From Acidovorax sp. NB1 (GTDB lineage Bacteria; Pseudomonadota; Gammaproteobacteria; Burkholderiales; Burkholderiaceae_C): DNA of 64,000 nucleotides. The stretch spans positions 310,001 to 374,000 of the forward strand of contig NZ_BJHU01000021.1 of assembly GCF_005405905.1 (NCBI RefSeq), written 5' to 3'. Position numbers and translations under genes: made by a program. Of the stretch, positions 1-9,896 are shown piece after piece. Each line of letters begins with the position of its first letter. Position 1 is the stretch's first letter. Below the pieces are notes generated by a model. The model saw nothing but the letters and a program-made list of their open reading frames with translations, did no database searches and was not told the origin of the DNA.

Positions 1-1430
1 GCGTTCTGCTGCGTGCTCTGGTCCATCTGCGAGATGGCCTGGTTGACCTGGGCGATTCCCGCGCTTTGTTCACCGCTGGCGGCGCTGATCTCGGCGACCA
101 TGGTGGTCACGCTTTTCACGCCCGCCACCACCTCGCCCATGGTGGCGCCGGCCTGCTCCACCAACTGGGTGCCCACACCCACCTTGGCCACGGAGTCATC
201 GATCAGGCCCTTGATCTCCTTGGCTGCGGCCGCGCTGCGCTGGGCCAGGCTGCGCACCTCGCTGGCCACCACGGCAAAACCCCGGCCCTGCTCACCGGCG
301 CGGGCCGCTTCCACCGCAGCGTTGAGCGCAAGGATGTTGGTCTGGAACGCAATACCGTCGATGACGCTGATGATGTCCACGATCTTGCGCGATGACTGGT
401 CGATGGAGCCCATGGTGCCCACCACCTGCTGCACCACGTCACCGCCGCGCACGGCCATGTCGGATGCCGAGCGGGCCAGCTCATCGGCCCGTTTGGCGTT
501 GGCCGCGTTCTGCTGCACGGTGGAGGTGAGCTGCTCCATCGAGGCCGCTGTCTCCTGCAGCGCGCTGGCCTGCGACTCGGTGCGGGCTGACAGGTCGCCA
601 TTGCCTGCGGCAATTTCGGAGGACGCGGTGTTGATGGAGTCGGTGCTGTCGCGCACCTGCTTCACCAGGTGCGAGAGGTTGTCGCGCATGGCGCGGATGG
701 CATGCAGGATGCTGGTGGTGTCGCCGGGCAGCGTCTGCACGTCCACAGCCAGGTTGCCTTCGGCGATCTGGGTGACCACCTCGGCCGCGTACTGGGGCTC
801 GCCGCCAAGCTGGTGCACCAGCGTGCGCAGCATCTGCCAGGCCATCAGCGCCACGATGAGCATCAGCACCGCGCCAATGGACAGCAGGATGGCCGTGTTG
901 CGCCAGAAGGCGTTTTCGATGTCGTCCACATAGTCGCCAAAACCGATGATCCAGTCCCAGGGCTCGAACTTGATGATGGCGTAGAGCTTGTCCACCGGCT
1001 CCTTGGCGCCGGGGCGCGTGCCGGGGGCCGTCACGGTGCCCACGGTCACGCCCTGCAGCGCAGCGCGGTAGCGCACGCCCGCCTCCTTGCCGCCTTTTTC
1101 ATCGACGATGCCGATGCGCTTGGGGTTGGGGTGCACGTAGTTCACATCGTTCGTGAAGCCCCGGACAAAGAAGTATTTATCCTTGTCCACAAAACTGCCG
1201 ATGGTCTGGGCGGCTTCCTTGATGGCGTCTTCGCGCGAGAGCGCGCCGCTCTTCTCTTTTTCGTGCGACTTCTGGGCGGCCGCATGGGCCAGCACCACCA
1301 GGTTGGACAGCTGCGCCGTGCGCTCTTTCATCATCGACTGGTAGAGCGTGGTCAGCGCCATGGCCGACAGCACGACCAGGCCCAGGAGCGTGGCGGCGCA
1401 CAGCCACAGGATGCGGGTTTTGAGCTTCAT
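1..1430 (-). CDS. Methyl-accepting chemotaxis protein, partial (C-terminus beyond the left edge)
   Basis: The reading frame starts at 1430 ([17 protein letters not shown]) and runs leftward off the window with no stop, so about 476 residues are visible. There is an N-terminal membrane helix, then a periplasmic stretch typical of single Cache domains ([27 protein letters not shown]). A second membrane helix follows (residues about 175-200), then a LGGEP motif and HAMP-like linker. The cytoplasmic signalling domain holds the highly conserved tip [20 protein letters not shown] and a Q-rich methylation helix. By family it binds a small ligand in the periplasm and controls CheA through CheW. It lies just downstream of the pyrimidine catabolism genes on the same strand, which makes a pyrimidine-related or carboxylate ligand possible but unproven. 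Family is sure, ligand unknown. Confidence 0.93.
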   Translation of the reverse strand, partial: MKLKTRILWLCAATLLGLVVLSAMALTTLYQSMMKERTAQLSNLVVLAHAAAQKSHEKEKSGALSREDAIKEAAQTIGSFVDKDKYFFVRGFTNDVNYVHPNPKRIGIVDEKGGKEAGVRYRAALQGVTVGTVTAPGTRPGAKEPVDKLYAIIKFEPWDWIIGFGDYVDDIENAFWRNTAILLSIGAVLMLIVALMAWQMLRTLVHQLGGEPQYAAEVVTQIAEGNLAVDVQTLPGDTTSILHAIRAMRDNLSHLVKQVRDSTDSINTASSEIAAGNGDLSARTESQASALQETAASMEQLTSTVQQNAANAKRADELARSASDMAVRGGDVVQQVVGTMGSIDQSSRKIVDIISVIDGIAFQTNILALNAAVEAARAGEQGRGFAVVASEVRSLAQRSAAAAKEIKGLIDDSVAKVGVGTQLVEQAGATMGEVVAGVKSVTTMVAEISAASGEQSAGIAQVNQAISQMDQSTQQN

Positions 1431-1511
1431 GGACCTGTCCTCTTCTCGGAATACGAAATTTAAAGTAACCAGAAGATACAACGCAGCCCATATCCTGTGG
1501 GCGTGGTGGCC

Positions 1512-1534
1512 TAAAAACTGGGGCGCGGAGCCCC
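1512..1534 (-). terminator. Probable rho-independent terminator after the beta-ureidopropionase gene
   Basis: On the minus strand a GGGGC/GCCCC stem with a 5-base loop (1520-1534) is followed by a TTTTT run (complement of 1513-1517). It lies 17 bases past the stop codon at 1551 and before the chemoreceptor start at 1430. The stem is short, so termination may be partial. Confidence 0.5.
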
Positions 1535-1550
1535 GTCTGGCCGCGCCAGA

Positions 1551-2807
1551 TCAGGTCCCTGCCCGCTCCAGCATGGCATGCAGCAACACATTGCACCCCG
1601 CCTCGATGTGCTCGGGCTTGGCGTCCTCGATCTCGTTGTGGCTGATGCCGTCCTTGCAGGGGATGAAGATCATGCCGCTGGGCGCGAGCTTGGCCATGTA
1701 GACAGCATCGTGCCCTGCACCCGAGACGGCGGGCATGTGGCTGTAGCCGAGCTTGGCCGCAGCGCGGCCCACGGCCTCCACGCACTCGGGCTGGAAGAGC
1801 TGCGCGGGGTAGCTGGACACCATCTCGATGTGCACCTGCACGCCATGTTCCTTGGCCACCTGGTCGGCAAAGGCCTTGACCTCGCCGGCCATGGCGTCCA
1901 CCAGTTCGTCCGTGCTGTTGCGCAGGTCGATGCTGAACTTGACCCGGCCCGGAATCACGTTGCGGCTGTTGGGGAACACCTGCACCATGCCCACGGTGCC
2001 CCGGCCATGCGGCGGGTGGCGGTGGGCAGCGGCCACCACGTCTTGCATGATGCGCGTGGCGGCCAGCATCGCGTCTTTGCGCAGGGCCATGGGCGTGGGG
2101 CCTGCGTGGGCTTCCATGCCGGTGACGGTGCAGTCAAACCAGCGGATGCCCAGCACGCCGCTGACCACGCCGATGGTCTTGTCGTTGTCTTCCAGCACCG
2201 GGCCTTGTTCGATGTGGGTCTCGAAGTACGCGCCAATGGGGTGGTCGCCGGGCTCCTGGTCGCCGATGTAGCCGATGCGCTCCAGCTCGCCCTTCACCGT
2301 CTTGCCTTCGGTGTCGGTGGCGGCGTAGGCGTGCTCCAGCGTGAAGGCCTTGGCGAACACGCCCGAGCCCATCATCACGGGCACAAAGCGGCTGCCTTCT
2401 TCGTTGGTCCAGAACGCGACTTCGATGGGGGCCTCGGTTTCGATGCCATGGTCATTGAGCGTGCGTACCACCTCGATGCCCGCCAGCACACCATAGTTGC
2501 CGTCGAACTTTCCGCCTGTGGGCTGGGTGTCGATGTGGCTGCCGGTCATGATGGGCGGCAGGCTGTTGTTGCGCCCGGGGCGGCGCATGAAGCCGTTGCC
2601 GATCTTGTCGATGGTCACCGTCATGCCGGCTTCGCGTGCCCAGCGGGTGACCAGGTCGCGGCCCTGCTTGTCCAGGTCGGTGAGGGTGAGGCGGCACACG
2701 CCGCCTTTGGGTGTGGCGCCGATCTGCGCCAGCTCCATGAGCGAATCCCACAGGCGCTGGCCGTTGATGCGCAGGTTCTCAATGTCAGTCTTCACTTTGG
2801 TGTCCAT
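1551..2807 (-). CDS. Zn-dependent M20-family hydrolase, probable beta-ureidopropionase (N-carbamoyl-beta-alanine amidohydrolase)
   Basis: The 418-residue protein belongs to the allantoate amidohydrolase / N-carbamoyl-amino-acid hydrolase branch of the M20 metallopeptidases. The metal-binding and catalytic motifs are visible in order: GSHIDTQPTGGKFDGNYGV, TNEEGSRF, ETHIEQGPVLE, and GHDAVYMAK near the C-terminus. The start at 2807 (MDTKVKTD) is preceded by a purine-rich GGAGAAAACC; an upstream extension to 3371 would only read through the neighbouring gene in the wrong frame. It follows dihydropyrimidinase by 26 bases, so it should do the third step of reductive pyrimidine degradation, cleaving N-carbamoyl-beta-alanine to beta-alanine, CO2 and ammonia. 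Allantoate or other N-carbamoyl amino acids are alternative substrates on sequence alone; context favours the pyrimidine role. Confidence 0.9.
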   Translation of the reverse strand: MDTKVKTDIENLRINGQRLWDSLMELAQIGATPKGGVCRLTLTDLDKQGRDLVTRWAREAGMTVTIDKIGNGFMRRPGRNNSLPPIMTGSHIDTQPTGGKFDGNYGVLAGIEVVRTLNDHGIETEAPIEVAFWTNEEGSRFVPVMMGSGVFAKAFTLEHAYAATDTEGKTVKGELERIGYIGDQEPGDHPIGAYFETHIEQGPVLEDNDKTIGVVSGVLGIRWFDCTVTGMEAHAGPTPMALRKDAMLAATRIMQDVVAAAHRHPPHGRGTVGMVQVFPNSRNVIPGRVKFSIDLRNSTDELVDAMAGEVKAFADQVAKEHGVQVHIEMVSSYPAQLFQPECVEAVGRAAAKLGYSHMPAVSGAGHDAVYMAKLAPSGMIFIPCKDGISHNEIEDAKPEHIEAGCNVLLHAMLERAGT

Positions 2808-2833
2808 GGTTTTCTCCGGATGCATTGCGGCGG

Positions 2834-4309
<1,476 letters not shown>

Positions 4310-4316
4310 TCAATTC

Positions 4317-4361
4317 AAAAAAAACGGACCCTGCACTGGCACCAGGCCCAGGCAAGGTCCG
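4317..4361 (-). terminator. Terminator-like hairpin between the NCS1 permease and dihydropyrimidinase genes
   Basis: On the minus strand CGGACC (complement of 4356-4361) pairs with GGTCCG (complement of 4325-4330), with an inner CTGG/CCAG stem, followed immediately by eight T residues (complement of 4317-4324). It sits 6 bases past the permease stop, so it may attenuate read-through into hydA. Confidence 0.6.
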
Positions 4362-4366
4362 GGGGA

Positions 4367-5824
4367 TTACTTCTTCTTGGCCGTCAGGTAGTAGTAGGTG
4401 CCAGCCACCGCCAGGCTGAAGAACCAGCCCGAGTCGAACAGCGACAGCCAGATGGCAGGCATGCCCGCCTTGTCCGCCACACCCGACACGGCCAAGTAGC
4501 CCGGCAGGCAGGGCAGCACACCCAGCGCAAAGGCGATCAGGGCTTGCAGGTTCCAGCCGTTGCTGTATTCGTATTCACCGCCACGGCGGTACAGGTCGTC
4601 AACCTTCAGCTCGCTCTTGCGCACCAGGTAGTAGTCCACCAGCAGGATGCCGGCAATGGCCCCCAGCAGCGTGCCATAGCCGCCCAGCCAGGTGAACAGG
4701 TAGCCGCCCGACGTGGCCAGCAGCTTCCAGGGCATGAACAGCAGGCCGATGCCCGCAGCGATCAGGCCGCCCATGCGGAAGCTGATCTTGGACGGCGCGC
4801 ACTGGCTGAAGTCATATGAAGGCGACACCAGGTTGGCGGCCACGTTGGTCGTGAGGTTGGCCAGCAAGATCACCAGCAGGCCCAGGCCTGCGGCCACGCT
4901 GCCCATTTGCGTGAGCAGACCATCGGGGAACAGCTGGGCCTTGCCGTACAGGATGGCCGAGGCAGAGAAGCCGATCACGCCCACCATGGAAAACAGCGCC
5001 ATGGGAATCGGCAGGCCAATCGCCTGGCCCATGACCTGGTCCTTCTGTGACTTGGCAAAGCGCGTGAAGTCCGGGATGTTGAGCGCCAGCGTGGCCCAGA
5101 AGCCGACCAGGCCGGTCAGCGCCGCCCAGGTCTTGGGGCCGCCCTCGACCACCTTGGCGGGCAGGTTGAAAAGCTGGCCCGAGGGCACCTTCATCATCAG
5201 CACGACGACCAGCGCAATGGACGCAATGATCATCAGCGGCGCGGCAATCACTTCGAGCTTGCGGATGGACTCCGGGCCTTTCCAGATGAACCAGATGTGC
5301 ACCGCCCAGAACGCCAGGAAGCACATGAACTGCGAAGTGCTGATGGTCTGCCCATCAGCGGGGCCCGCGAGCCCCATGCCCAGGATGTTCAGAAAGCCAT
5401 GCAGCGCCAGCGCGCCGAAATAGCAGTTGATGGAGAACCAGCCACACGCCACCAGGCCGCGCAACACGGCGGGCAGGTTGGCGCCTTTCACGCCAAACGA
5501 TGCACGCGCCAGCACAGGAAACGGCACACCATATTTGGGCCCCACGCGACCGATCAGCACCATGGGCACCAGCACGATGCAGTTGGCCAGGAACACCAGC
5601 CACACCGCCATCTGCCAGGTAAAGCCCTGGTCCAGCATGGAGCTGGCCATGGTGTAGGTGGGCACACACACGACCATGCCCACCCAGAGTGCGGCAAAGT
5701 CCTTCCACGTCCAGTGTCGCTGCGCGGCGGTGGTGGGGAGCAGATCTTCATTGGCGAGCGTGTTGGAGGCTCCGCCGGGCATTAGCCCCGCCACGTGGGC
5801 CGCGCTGCCGGTACTGTTGGTCAT
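4367..5824 (-). CDS. NCS1-family nucleobase:cation symporter (uracil/dihydropyrimidine/hydantoin type)
   Basis: The 485-residue membrane protein has about 12 hydrophobic segments and the NCS1 family look, including WVGMVVCVPTYTMASSM in helix 1, PVLARASFGVKGANLPAVLR in helix 3, and the conserved end LLGAIAGILLVDYYLVRK followed by DLY and GWN. NCS1 carriers import uracil, allantoin, hydantoins or cytosine with Na+ or H+. The start at 5824 (MTNSTGSA) is chosen because AGGAG lies 8 bases upstream; an in-frame ATG at 5863 lacks one. It lies downstream of preA (221-base gap) and upstream of hydA on the same strand, so uracil, thymine or a dihydropyrimidine is the likely cargo. Confidence 0.92.
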   Translation of the reverse strand: MTNSTGSAAHVAGLMPGGASNTLANEDLLPTTAAQRHWTWKDFAALWVGMVVCVPTYTMASSMLDQGFTWQMAVWLVFLANCIVLVPMVLIGRVGPKYGVPFPVLARASFGVKGANLPAVLRGLVACGWFSINCYFGALALHGFLNILGMGLAGPADGQTISTSQFMCFLAFWAVHIWFIWKGPESIRKLEVIAAPLMIIASIALVVVLMMKVPSGQLFNLPAKVVEGGPKTWAALTGLVGFWATLALNIPDFTRFAKSQKDQVMGQAIGLPIPMALFSMVGVIGFSASAILYGKAQLFPDGLLTQMGSVAAGLGLLVILLANLTTNVAANLVSPSYDFSQCAPSKISFRMGGLIAAGIGLLFMPWKLLATSGGYLFTWLGGYGTLLGAIAGILLVDYYLVRKSELKVDDLYRRGGEYEYSNGWNLQALIAFALGVLPCLPGYLAVSGVADKAGMPAIWLSLFDSGWFFSLAVAGTYYYLTAKKK

Positions 5825-6045
5825 GCCTGTACTCCTGTTAAAGACGTCGTTGGGGTTGCACACAACCCACCGCCTGTTTCAGCGCCCTCACGCTGGCAGA
5901 TGGCGGGCAAAGGGAAGCGAGCGATGCTAGAGATCACGCAAGAACTGCACCAGATGCAGTGCAGCATGCGTTGCAAATCGGCACCACAAAGGGTGCTGTC
6001 ACAACGCCTTGCACGGTCTGTGGCACACGCTCGCACGGGCACATA

Positions 6046-7359
6046 TCAAGCGGCTGCAGACACGCGCTGCGGGTTGTTAGGGTGCGTGGTCCAGTTGGCG
6101 TATTCGCCCGTCACCTTTTTGCCGGTGCGCACGTCCACCTCGCCGGGCTCCAGCGCGCGCATGGTGATGCACTCGGGCACGGGGCAGATCGACACGCACA
6201 GGTTGCAGCCCACGCACTCGGCCTCGTTGATCTCGAACTTGCGCACGCCGCCTTCTTTGGTGAAGGTGATGGCCTGGTGCGAGGTGTCTTCGCACACCAC
6301 ATGGCAGCGGCCGCACTGGATGCAGGCATCCTGGTTGATGACGGCTTTTTCGATGTGGTTGAGGTTGAGGTTCTTCCAGTCTTTCACCGTGGGCACGGCT
6401 TGGCCCTTGAAGTCGTCGAGCGTGGCGTAGCCGTGTTCGTCCATGAAGTTGGACAGGCCATCGCACATGTCCTGCACGATCTTGAAGCCATAGACCATGG
6501 CGGCGGTGCACACCTGCACCGTGCCACAACCCAGCGCAATGTATTCGGCCGCATCGCGCCAGGTGGTGATGCCGCCAATGCCGCTGATGGGCAGGCCGGC
6601 GGTCTGCGCGTCGCGCGCAATCTCGGCCACCATGTTGAGCGCGATGGGCTTGACGGCCGGGCCGCAGTAGCCGCCGTGCGAGCCCCAGCCATCGGTGCTC
6701 GGGCTCATGACCATGCGGTCCAGGTCCACACCCATGATGGAGTTGATGGTGTTGATGAGCGACACGGCATCCGCCCCGCCCGCCTTGGCAGCGCGTGCGG
6801 GCTGGCGCACGTCCGTGATGTTGGGCGTGAGCTTCACGATCACCGGCAGCTTGCTGTAGTGCTTGCACCAGGCCGTGACCATCTGGATGTATTCAGGTAC
6901 CTGGCCCACGGCCGCGCCCATGCCGCGCTCGCTCATGCCGTGCGGGCAGCCGAAGTTGAGCTCAATGCCGTCGGCGCCGGTGTCTTCCACCAGCGGCAAG
7001 ATGTTCTTCCAGCTCTGCTCCTCGCACGGCACCATCAGCGAGACGATCATGGCCCGGTCCGGCCAGTTGCGTTTGACGCGCTTGATTTCTTCGAGGTTGG
7101 TGTGCAGCGGCCGGTCGGTGATCAGCTCGATGTTGTTCAGGCCGATCACGCGGCGGTCTTGCGACATGAGCGTGGAGTAGCGCGGGCCGTTGACGTTGAC
7201 CACCGGTGGGTCTTCGCCCAGCGTCTTCCACACCACGCCGCCCCAGCCCGCCTCGAAGGCGCGGGTGACGTTGATCTCTTTGTCGGTGGGTGGTGCGGAG
7301 GCGAGCCAGAAGGGGTTGGGGCTCTGGATGCCCAGGAAATTGCTGCGAATGTCTGCCAT
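6046..7359 (-). CDS. preA: NAD-dependent dihydropyrimidine dehydrogenase, catalytic subunit PreA
   Basis: The 437-residue protein has an N-terminal FMN-binding dihydroorotate-dehydrogenase-like barrel (NPFWLASAPPT near the start, ELNFGCPHGMSERGMGAAVG with the catalytic-loop cysteine, ISGIGGITTWRDAAEYI for FMN phosphate). A C-terminal double [4Fe-4S] ferredoxin domain has cysteines at about 346/349/352/356 and 382/385/388/392. With PreT it reduces uracil and thymine to the 5,6-dihydro forms using NADH, the first step of the reductive route. It follows preT by 33 bases. The 221 bases downstream (5825-6045), before the permease gene, show no operator like the one upstream of preT. Confidence 0.97.
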   Translation of the reverse strand: MADIRSNFLGIQSPNPFWLASAPPTDKEINVTRAFEAGWGGVVWKTLGEDPPVVNVNGPRYSTLMSQDRRVIGLNNIELITDRPLHTNLEEIKRVKRNWPDRAMIVSLMVPCEEQSWKNILPLVEDTGADGIELNFGCPHGMSERGMGAAVGQVPEYIQMVTAWCKHYSKLPVIVKLTPNITDVRQPARAAKAGGADAVSLINTINSIMGVDLDRMVMSPSTDGWGSHGGYCGPAVKPIALNMVAEIARDAQTAGLPISGIGGITTWRDAAEYIALGCGTVQVCTAAMVYGFKIVQDMCDGLSNFMDEHGYATLDDFKGQAVPTVKDWKNLNLNHIEKAVINQDACIQCGRCHVVCEDTSHQAITFTKEGGVRKFEINEAECVGCNLCVSICPVPECITMRALEPGEVDVRTGKKVTGEYANWTTHPNNPQRVSAAA

Positions 7360-7392
7360 GGGGTGCTCCCGTGAAAACTGGGTGGAAGGGGT

Positions 7393-8742
7393 TCAGGCCA
7401 TCAGTGCGGCGTGGATGGAGACAGCGGCGACCTTGCCGTGCTCCACCGCCTCCACCGTGAGGTCGCGGCCGCCCACGCGGCAGTCGCCACCGGCCCACAC
7501 GCGCGGCAGGCTGGTCTGGCCTTCGGCATCGGTGGCGATGCGCCCGCCCTCCAGCGCAATGCGGCTGCCCACGGGCTCGGCCACAAAGGTCTGGCCGATG
7601 GCCTTGAGCACCATGTCGGCTTCGAGCGTGAAGGTCTCGCCGGCTTCCACCAGCTTGCCGCCGCTCAGCGCCGTGGCGGCAAAGCGCACGCCCTTCACCG
7701 CGCCGTTTTCGCTCAACACCTCTTTCGGTGCGGCCCAGTGGCGAATGGTCACGCCATTCGTCTGCGCCCATTGCTGCTCCACGGGCGATGCCGACATGGC
7801 CTCTGCGCCCCGGCGGTAGACGATGGTCACTTCTTCGGCGCCCAGCTTGCGCGACTGCACGGCGGCGTCCACCGCCGTCATGCCGCCGCCAATCACCACC
7901 ACGCGGCGGCCCACAGGCAGGGTGGAGAGGTCGGTGCTCTGGCGCAGTTCGGCGATGAAATCCACCGCATTGCTCAAGCCGGTGGCCGTGGGCTCGGCCA
8001 CGCCCAGCGCGTTCACGCCCTGCAGGCCCAGGCCCAGGAACACGGCGTCGTACGCGCCCAGCAGGCTGTCGAGCGTGATGTCACGGCCCAGTTGCTGCGC
8101 CGTGCGCACCTCGATGCCACCGATGGACAGCAGCCACTCCACTTCCTTCTGCGCGAAGTTGTTGGTGGTCTTGTAGCTGGCCAGGCCATATTCATTGAGG
8201 CCGCCCAGCTTGGGGCGCGCCTCGAACAGCACCACGTCATGTCCACGCACGGCCAGGCCATGTGCGCAGGCCAGGCCCGCAGGCCCGGCGCCCACCACGG
8301 CCACACGCTTGCCGGTGGCTGCTGCGCGCTGGAACAGCGGTGCACCGGGCTTTTCAAAAAATGCGTCAGTCGCATAACGCTGCAGCGAGCCGATCTCCAC
8401 CGGCTTGTCTTCGTTGGTATTGCGCACACAGGCCTGCTCACACAGCACCTCGGTGGGGCACACGCGGGCGCACATGCCACCGAGCGGGTTGGCCTCCAGG
8501 ATGGCGCGGGCCGCGCCCCGGTTGTTGTCCTGCGCAATGCGGTGGATGAACGAGGGGATGTCGATGCTCGTGGGGCAGGCCGTGGCGCAGGGTGCGTCGT
8601 GGCAGTAGTAGCAGCGCTCGGCCTCGATCAGCGCCTGCGCCCGGGTGAGCGGCGGGTGCGCGTCGCCGAAGTTGACTGCGTAGTCGGCCAGGTTCAGGCG
8701 TGCGGCATGAATGCCGCAGGCACGGCTTGCAGGTGTGTCCAT
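7393..8742 (-). CDS. preT: NAD-dependent dihydropyrimidine dehydrogenase, flavin subunit PreT
   Basis: This 449-residue subunit passes electrons from NADH through FAD and Fe-S clusters to PreA. The N-terminal region holds the cysteine pattern CYYCHDAPCATACPTSIDIP and a second set in GGMCARVCPTEVLCEQACVR. Then come an FAD-binding dinucleotide fold (VAVVGAGPAGLACAHGL, about residue 148), an NAD(P)-binding fold (VVVIGGGMTAVDAA) and the C-terminal FAD motif VWAGGDCRVGG. Its length and domain order match the PreT/glutamate synthase small subunit family. It is the first gene of the leftward pyrimidine operon; two palindromic operators lie 219-252 bases upstream of its start. Confidence 0.96.
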   Translation of the reverse strand: MDTPASRACGIHAARLNLADYAVNFGDAHPPLTRAQALIEAERCYYCHDAPCATACPTSIDIPSFIHRIAQDNNRGAARAILEANPLGGMCARVCPTEVLCEQACVRNTNEDKPVEIGSLQRYATDAFFEKPGAPLFQRAAATGKRVAVVGAGPAGLACAHGLAVRGHDVVLFEARPKLGGLNEYGLASYKTTNNFAQKEVEWLLSIGGIEVRTAQQLGRDITLDSLLGAYDAVFLGLGLQGVNALGVAEPTATGLSNAVDFIAELRQSTDLSTLPVGRRVVVIGGGMTAVDAAVQSRKLGAEEVTIVYRRGAEAMSASPVEQQWAQTNGVTIRHWAAPKEVLSENGAVKGVRFAATALSGGKLVEAGETFTLEADMVLKAIGQTFVAEPVGSRIALEGGRIATDAEGQTSLPRVWAGGDCRVGGRDLTVEAVEHGKVAAVSIHAALMA

Positions 8743-9073
8743 CAGGTTTCCTCCGAGAGGGTGAGGGTGAGGGTCTGGGCGCCCAAGGGGCGTGCAAGCG
8801 CACGCCGCGCAGCGTTGAAACGCCAGCCAGTGGCGCCAACCAATGCGGCACCAGCGTGGGTGCTGGTGCCCGCAAACTTCGGAGGTTTCATCGTGGTCCT
8901 CGCTGTGGGGTGGCAGGTGCCCGCTGCTTTGGTGCGGCGGTGCCCTGCGGTGTGGATCAATTTACCAACGTGTAAAAATTTACCAATTGGTAAAATCCCT
9001 AGAGCAAACCGCGTGCCAGCCCCACGCCAGCGATTTGCCAGTTTTCAGTCCCGGCTTGTTCCACAATGGTGCA
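8743..9073. other. Divergent control region between preT and rutR
   Basis: These 331 non-coding bases separate the leftward pyrimidine operon from the rightward regulator gene. The part next to preT is GC-rich and unremarkable. The part from 8958 to 8996 is abruptly AT-rich and carries the two operators described separately. No other gene or RNA is evident. Confidence 0.75.
8961..8994. promoter_or_regulatory. Tandem RutR-like operators
   Basis: TTTACCAATTGGTAAA at 8979-8994 is a perfect 16-bp palindrome. TTTACCAACGTGTAAA at 8961-8976 is an imperfect copy in the same register, with centres 18 bp apart. The pattern resembles the E. coli RutR box TTGACCA-N2-TGGTCAA, with T-A in place of G-C at position 3. 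They lie 80-113 bp upstream of the rutR-like gene and face preT, so they should control both directions. Binding is inferred, not shown. Confidence 0.8.
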
Positions 9074-9787
9074 ATGACTGCCGCCGCCTCCCGCCCGCCC
9101 AAAGCTCCCTCCGCCCCCCGCGCTCCCAAGGTGCCGCACACCGCCCCTGGCAACAACGTGGCGCCCCGCGCGCCCAAGGCATCGCGCCTGGCCAAGGAGC
9201 AGGGCATCCTCACCGAGGCCGAGAACCACTTCGCCCAATTCGGCTTCGAGGGCGCCTCGCTGGAGAACATTGCCGCCGCGGCGGGCATCAGCCGCCACAA
9301 CCTGCTGTATTACTTCCCGAGCAAGGAGGCGCTGTACCAGCGGGTGCTGGACGATGTGCTCACCCAGTGGCTGGCGGGCATGGAAGACCTGTCGCACAGC
9401 GACGACCCGCAGCAGGCGCTGCGGCGCTACATCCGCGCCAAGCTGCACTACTCGCGCACCCGCCCCCAGGGCGCCAAGGTGTTCACCAAAGAGGTGATTG
9501 CGGGTGCACCACGGTATGGCACGGCCATCACAGAACGCGTGGCGCCGCTGCTCAAGACCGAGGTGCGCACCTTCGAACGCTGGGCGCGCGAGGGCCGCAT
9601 TGCCAAGGTCAATTTCACACACCTGATGTTCATCATCTGGTCGGTCACGCAGGCGTATGCGGAGCAGGAAGCGCAGTTCGCCCTGCTGCTGGGCAAACCC
9701 GCACTGACCGAGCGCGACTACGAGAAGGCCGAGGAACTGATCGTGCGCATGGTGTTGAGCGCGCTGTCGCCCGACGCGGTGGTCTGA
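9074..9787 (+). CDS. rutR: TetR-family pyrimidine-responsive regulator, RutR type
   Basis: The 237-residue protein has a Pro/Ala-rich N-terminal tail of about 40 residues, then a TetR helix-turn-helix (residues about 62-82, ending HNLLYYFPSKEALY). Its C-terminal domain matches RutR/YcdC (KLHYSRTRPQGAKVF, EVIAGAP, HLMFIIWSVTQAYAEQ). RutR in E. coli releases DNA on binding uracil or thymine. Here it is divergent from preT and next to two RutR-like palindromes, so it probably represses the reductive pathway until pyrimidine is present. The start at 9074 gives the conserved region with little extra; an earlier in-frame start would add more low-complexity sequence. Confidence 0.9.
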   Translation: MTAAASRPPKAPSAPRAPKVPHTAPGNNVAPRAPKASRLAKEQGILTEAENHFAQFGFEGASLENIAAAAGISRHNLLYYFPSKEALYQRVLDDVLTQWLAGMEDLSHSDDPQQALRRYIRAKLHYSRTRPQGAKVFTKEVIAGAPRYGTAITERVAPLLKTEVRTFERWAREGRIAKVNFTHLMFIIWSVTQAYAEQEAQFALLLGKPALTERDYEKAEELIVRMVLSALSPDAVV

Positions 9788-9836
9788 GCGCCGAAAGCGG
9801 CATGGTGGCAAAGCCATCCATCGGGCCAAAGCCTGC

Positions 9837-9896
9837 ATGCTATATATTTAATAGCTTAAAAGCCAATATGGTCGCGCGCAGAAGGCCAATTTTTAT
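9837..9896. repeat. ATAGCT-type intergenic repeat, copy 1
   Basis: An AT-rich stretch TGCTATATATTTAATAGCTT, then AAAAGCC...CGCGCGCAGAAGGCC and a T-run, lies between rutR and the sigma-54 regulator. It closely matches copy 4 at 35664-35730 (same TGCTA, TAGCTTAAAAG, GTCGCGCGCAGAAG blocks). It overlaps the stop codon of the downstream minus-strand gene. Confidence 0.7.

Noticed and set aside
5985..6000. Sigma-54 promoter for the NCS1 permease (TGGTGC...TTTGCA on the minus strand)
   Set aside because: Only 9 bases separate GG and GC instead of the required 10, and the -24 element is poor.
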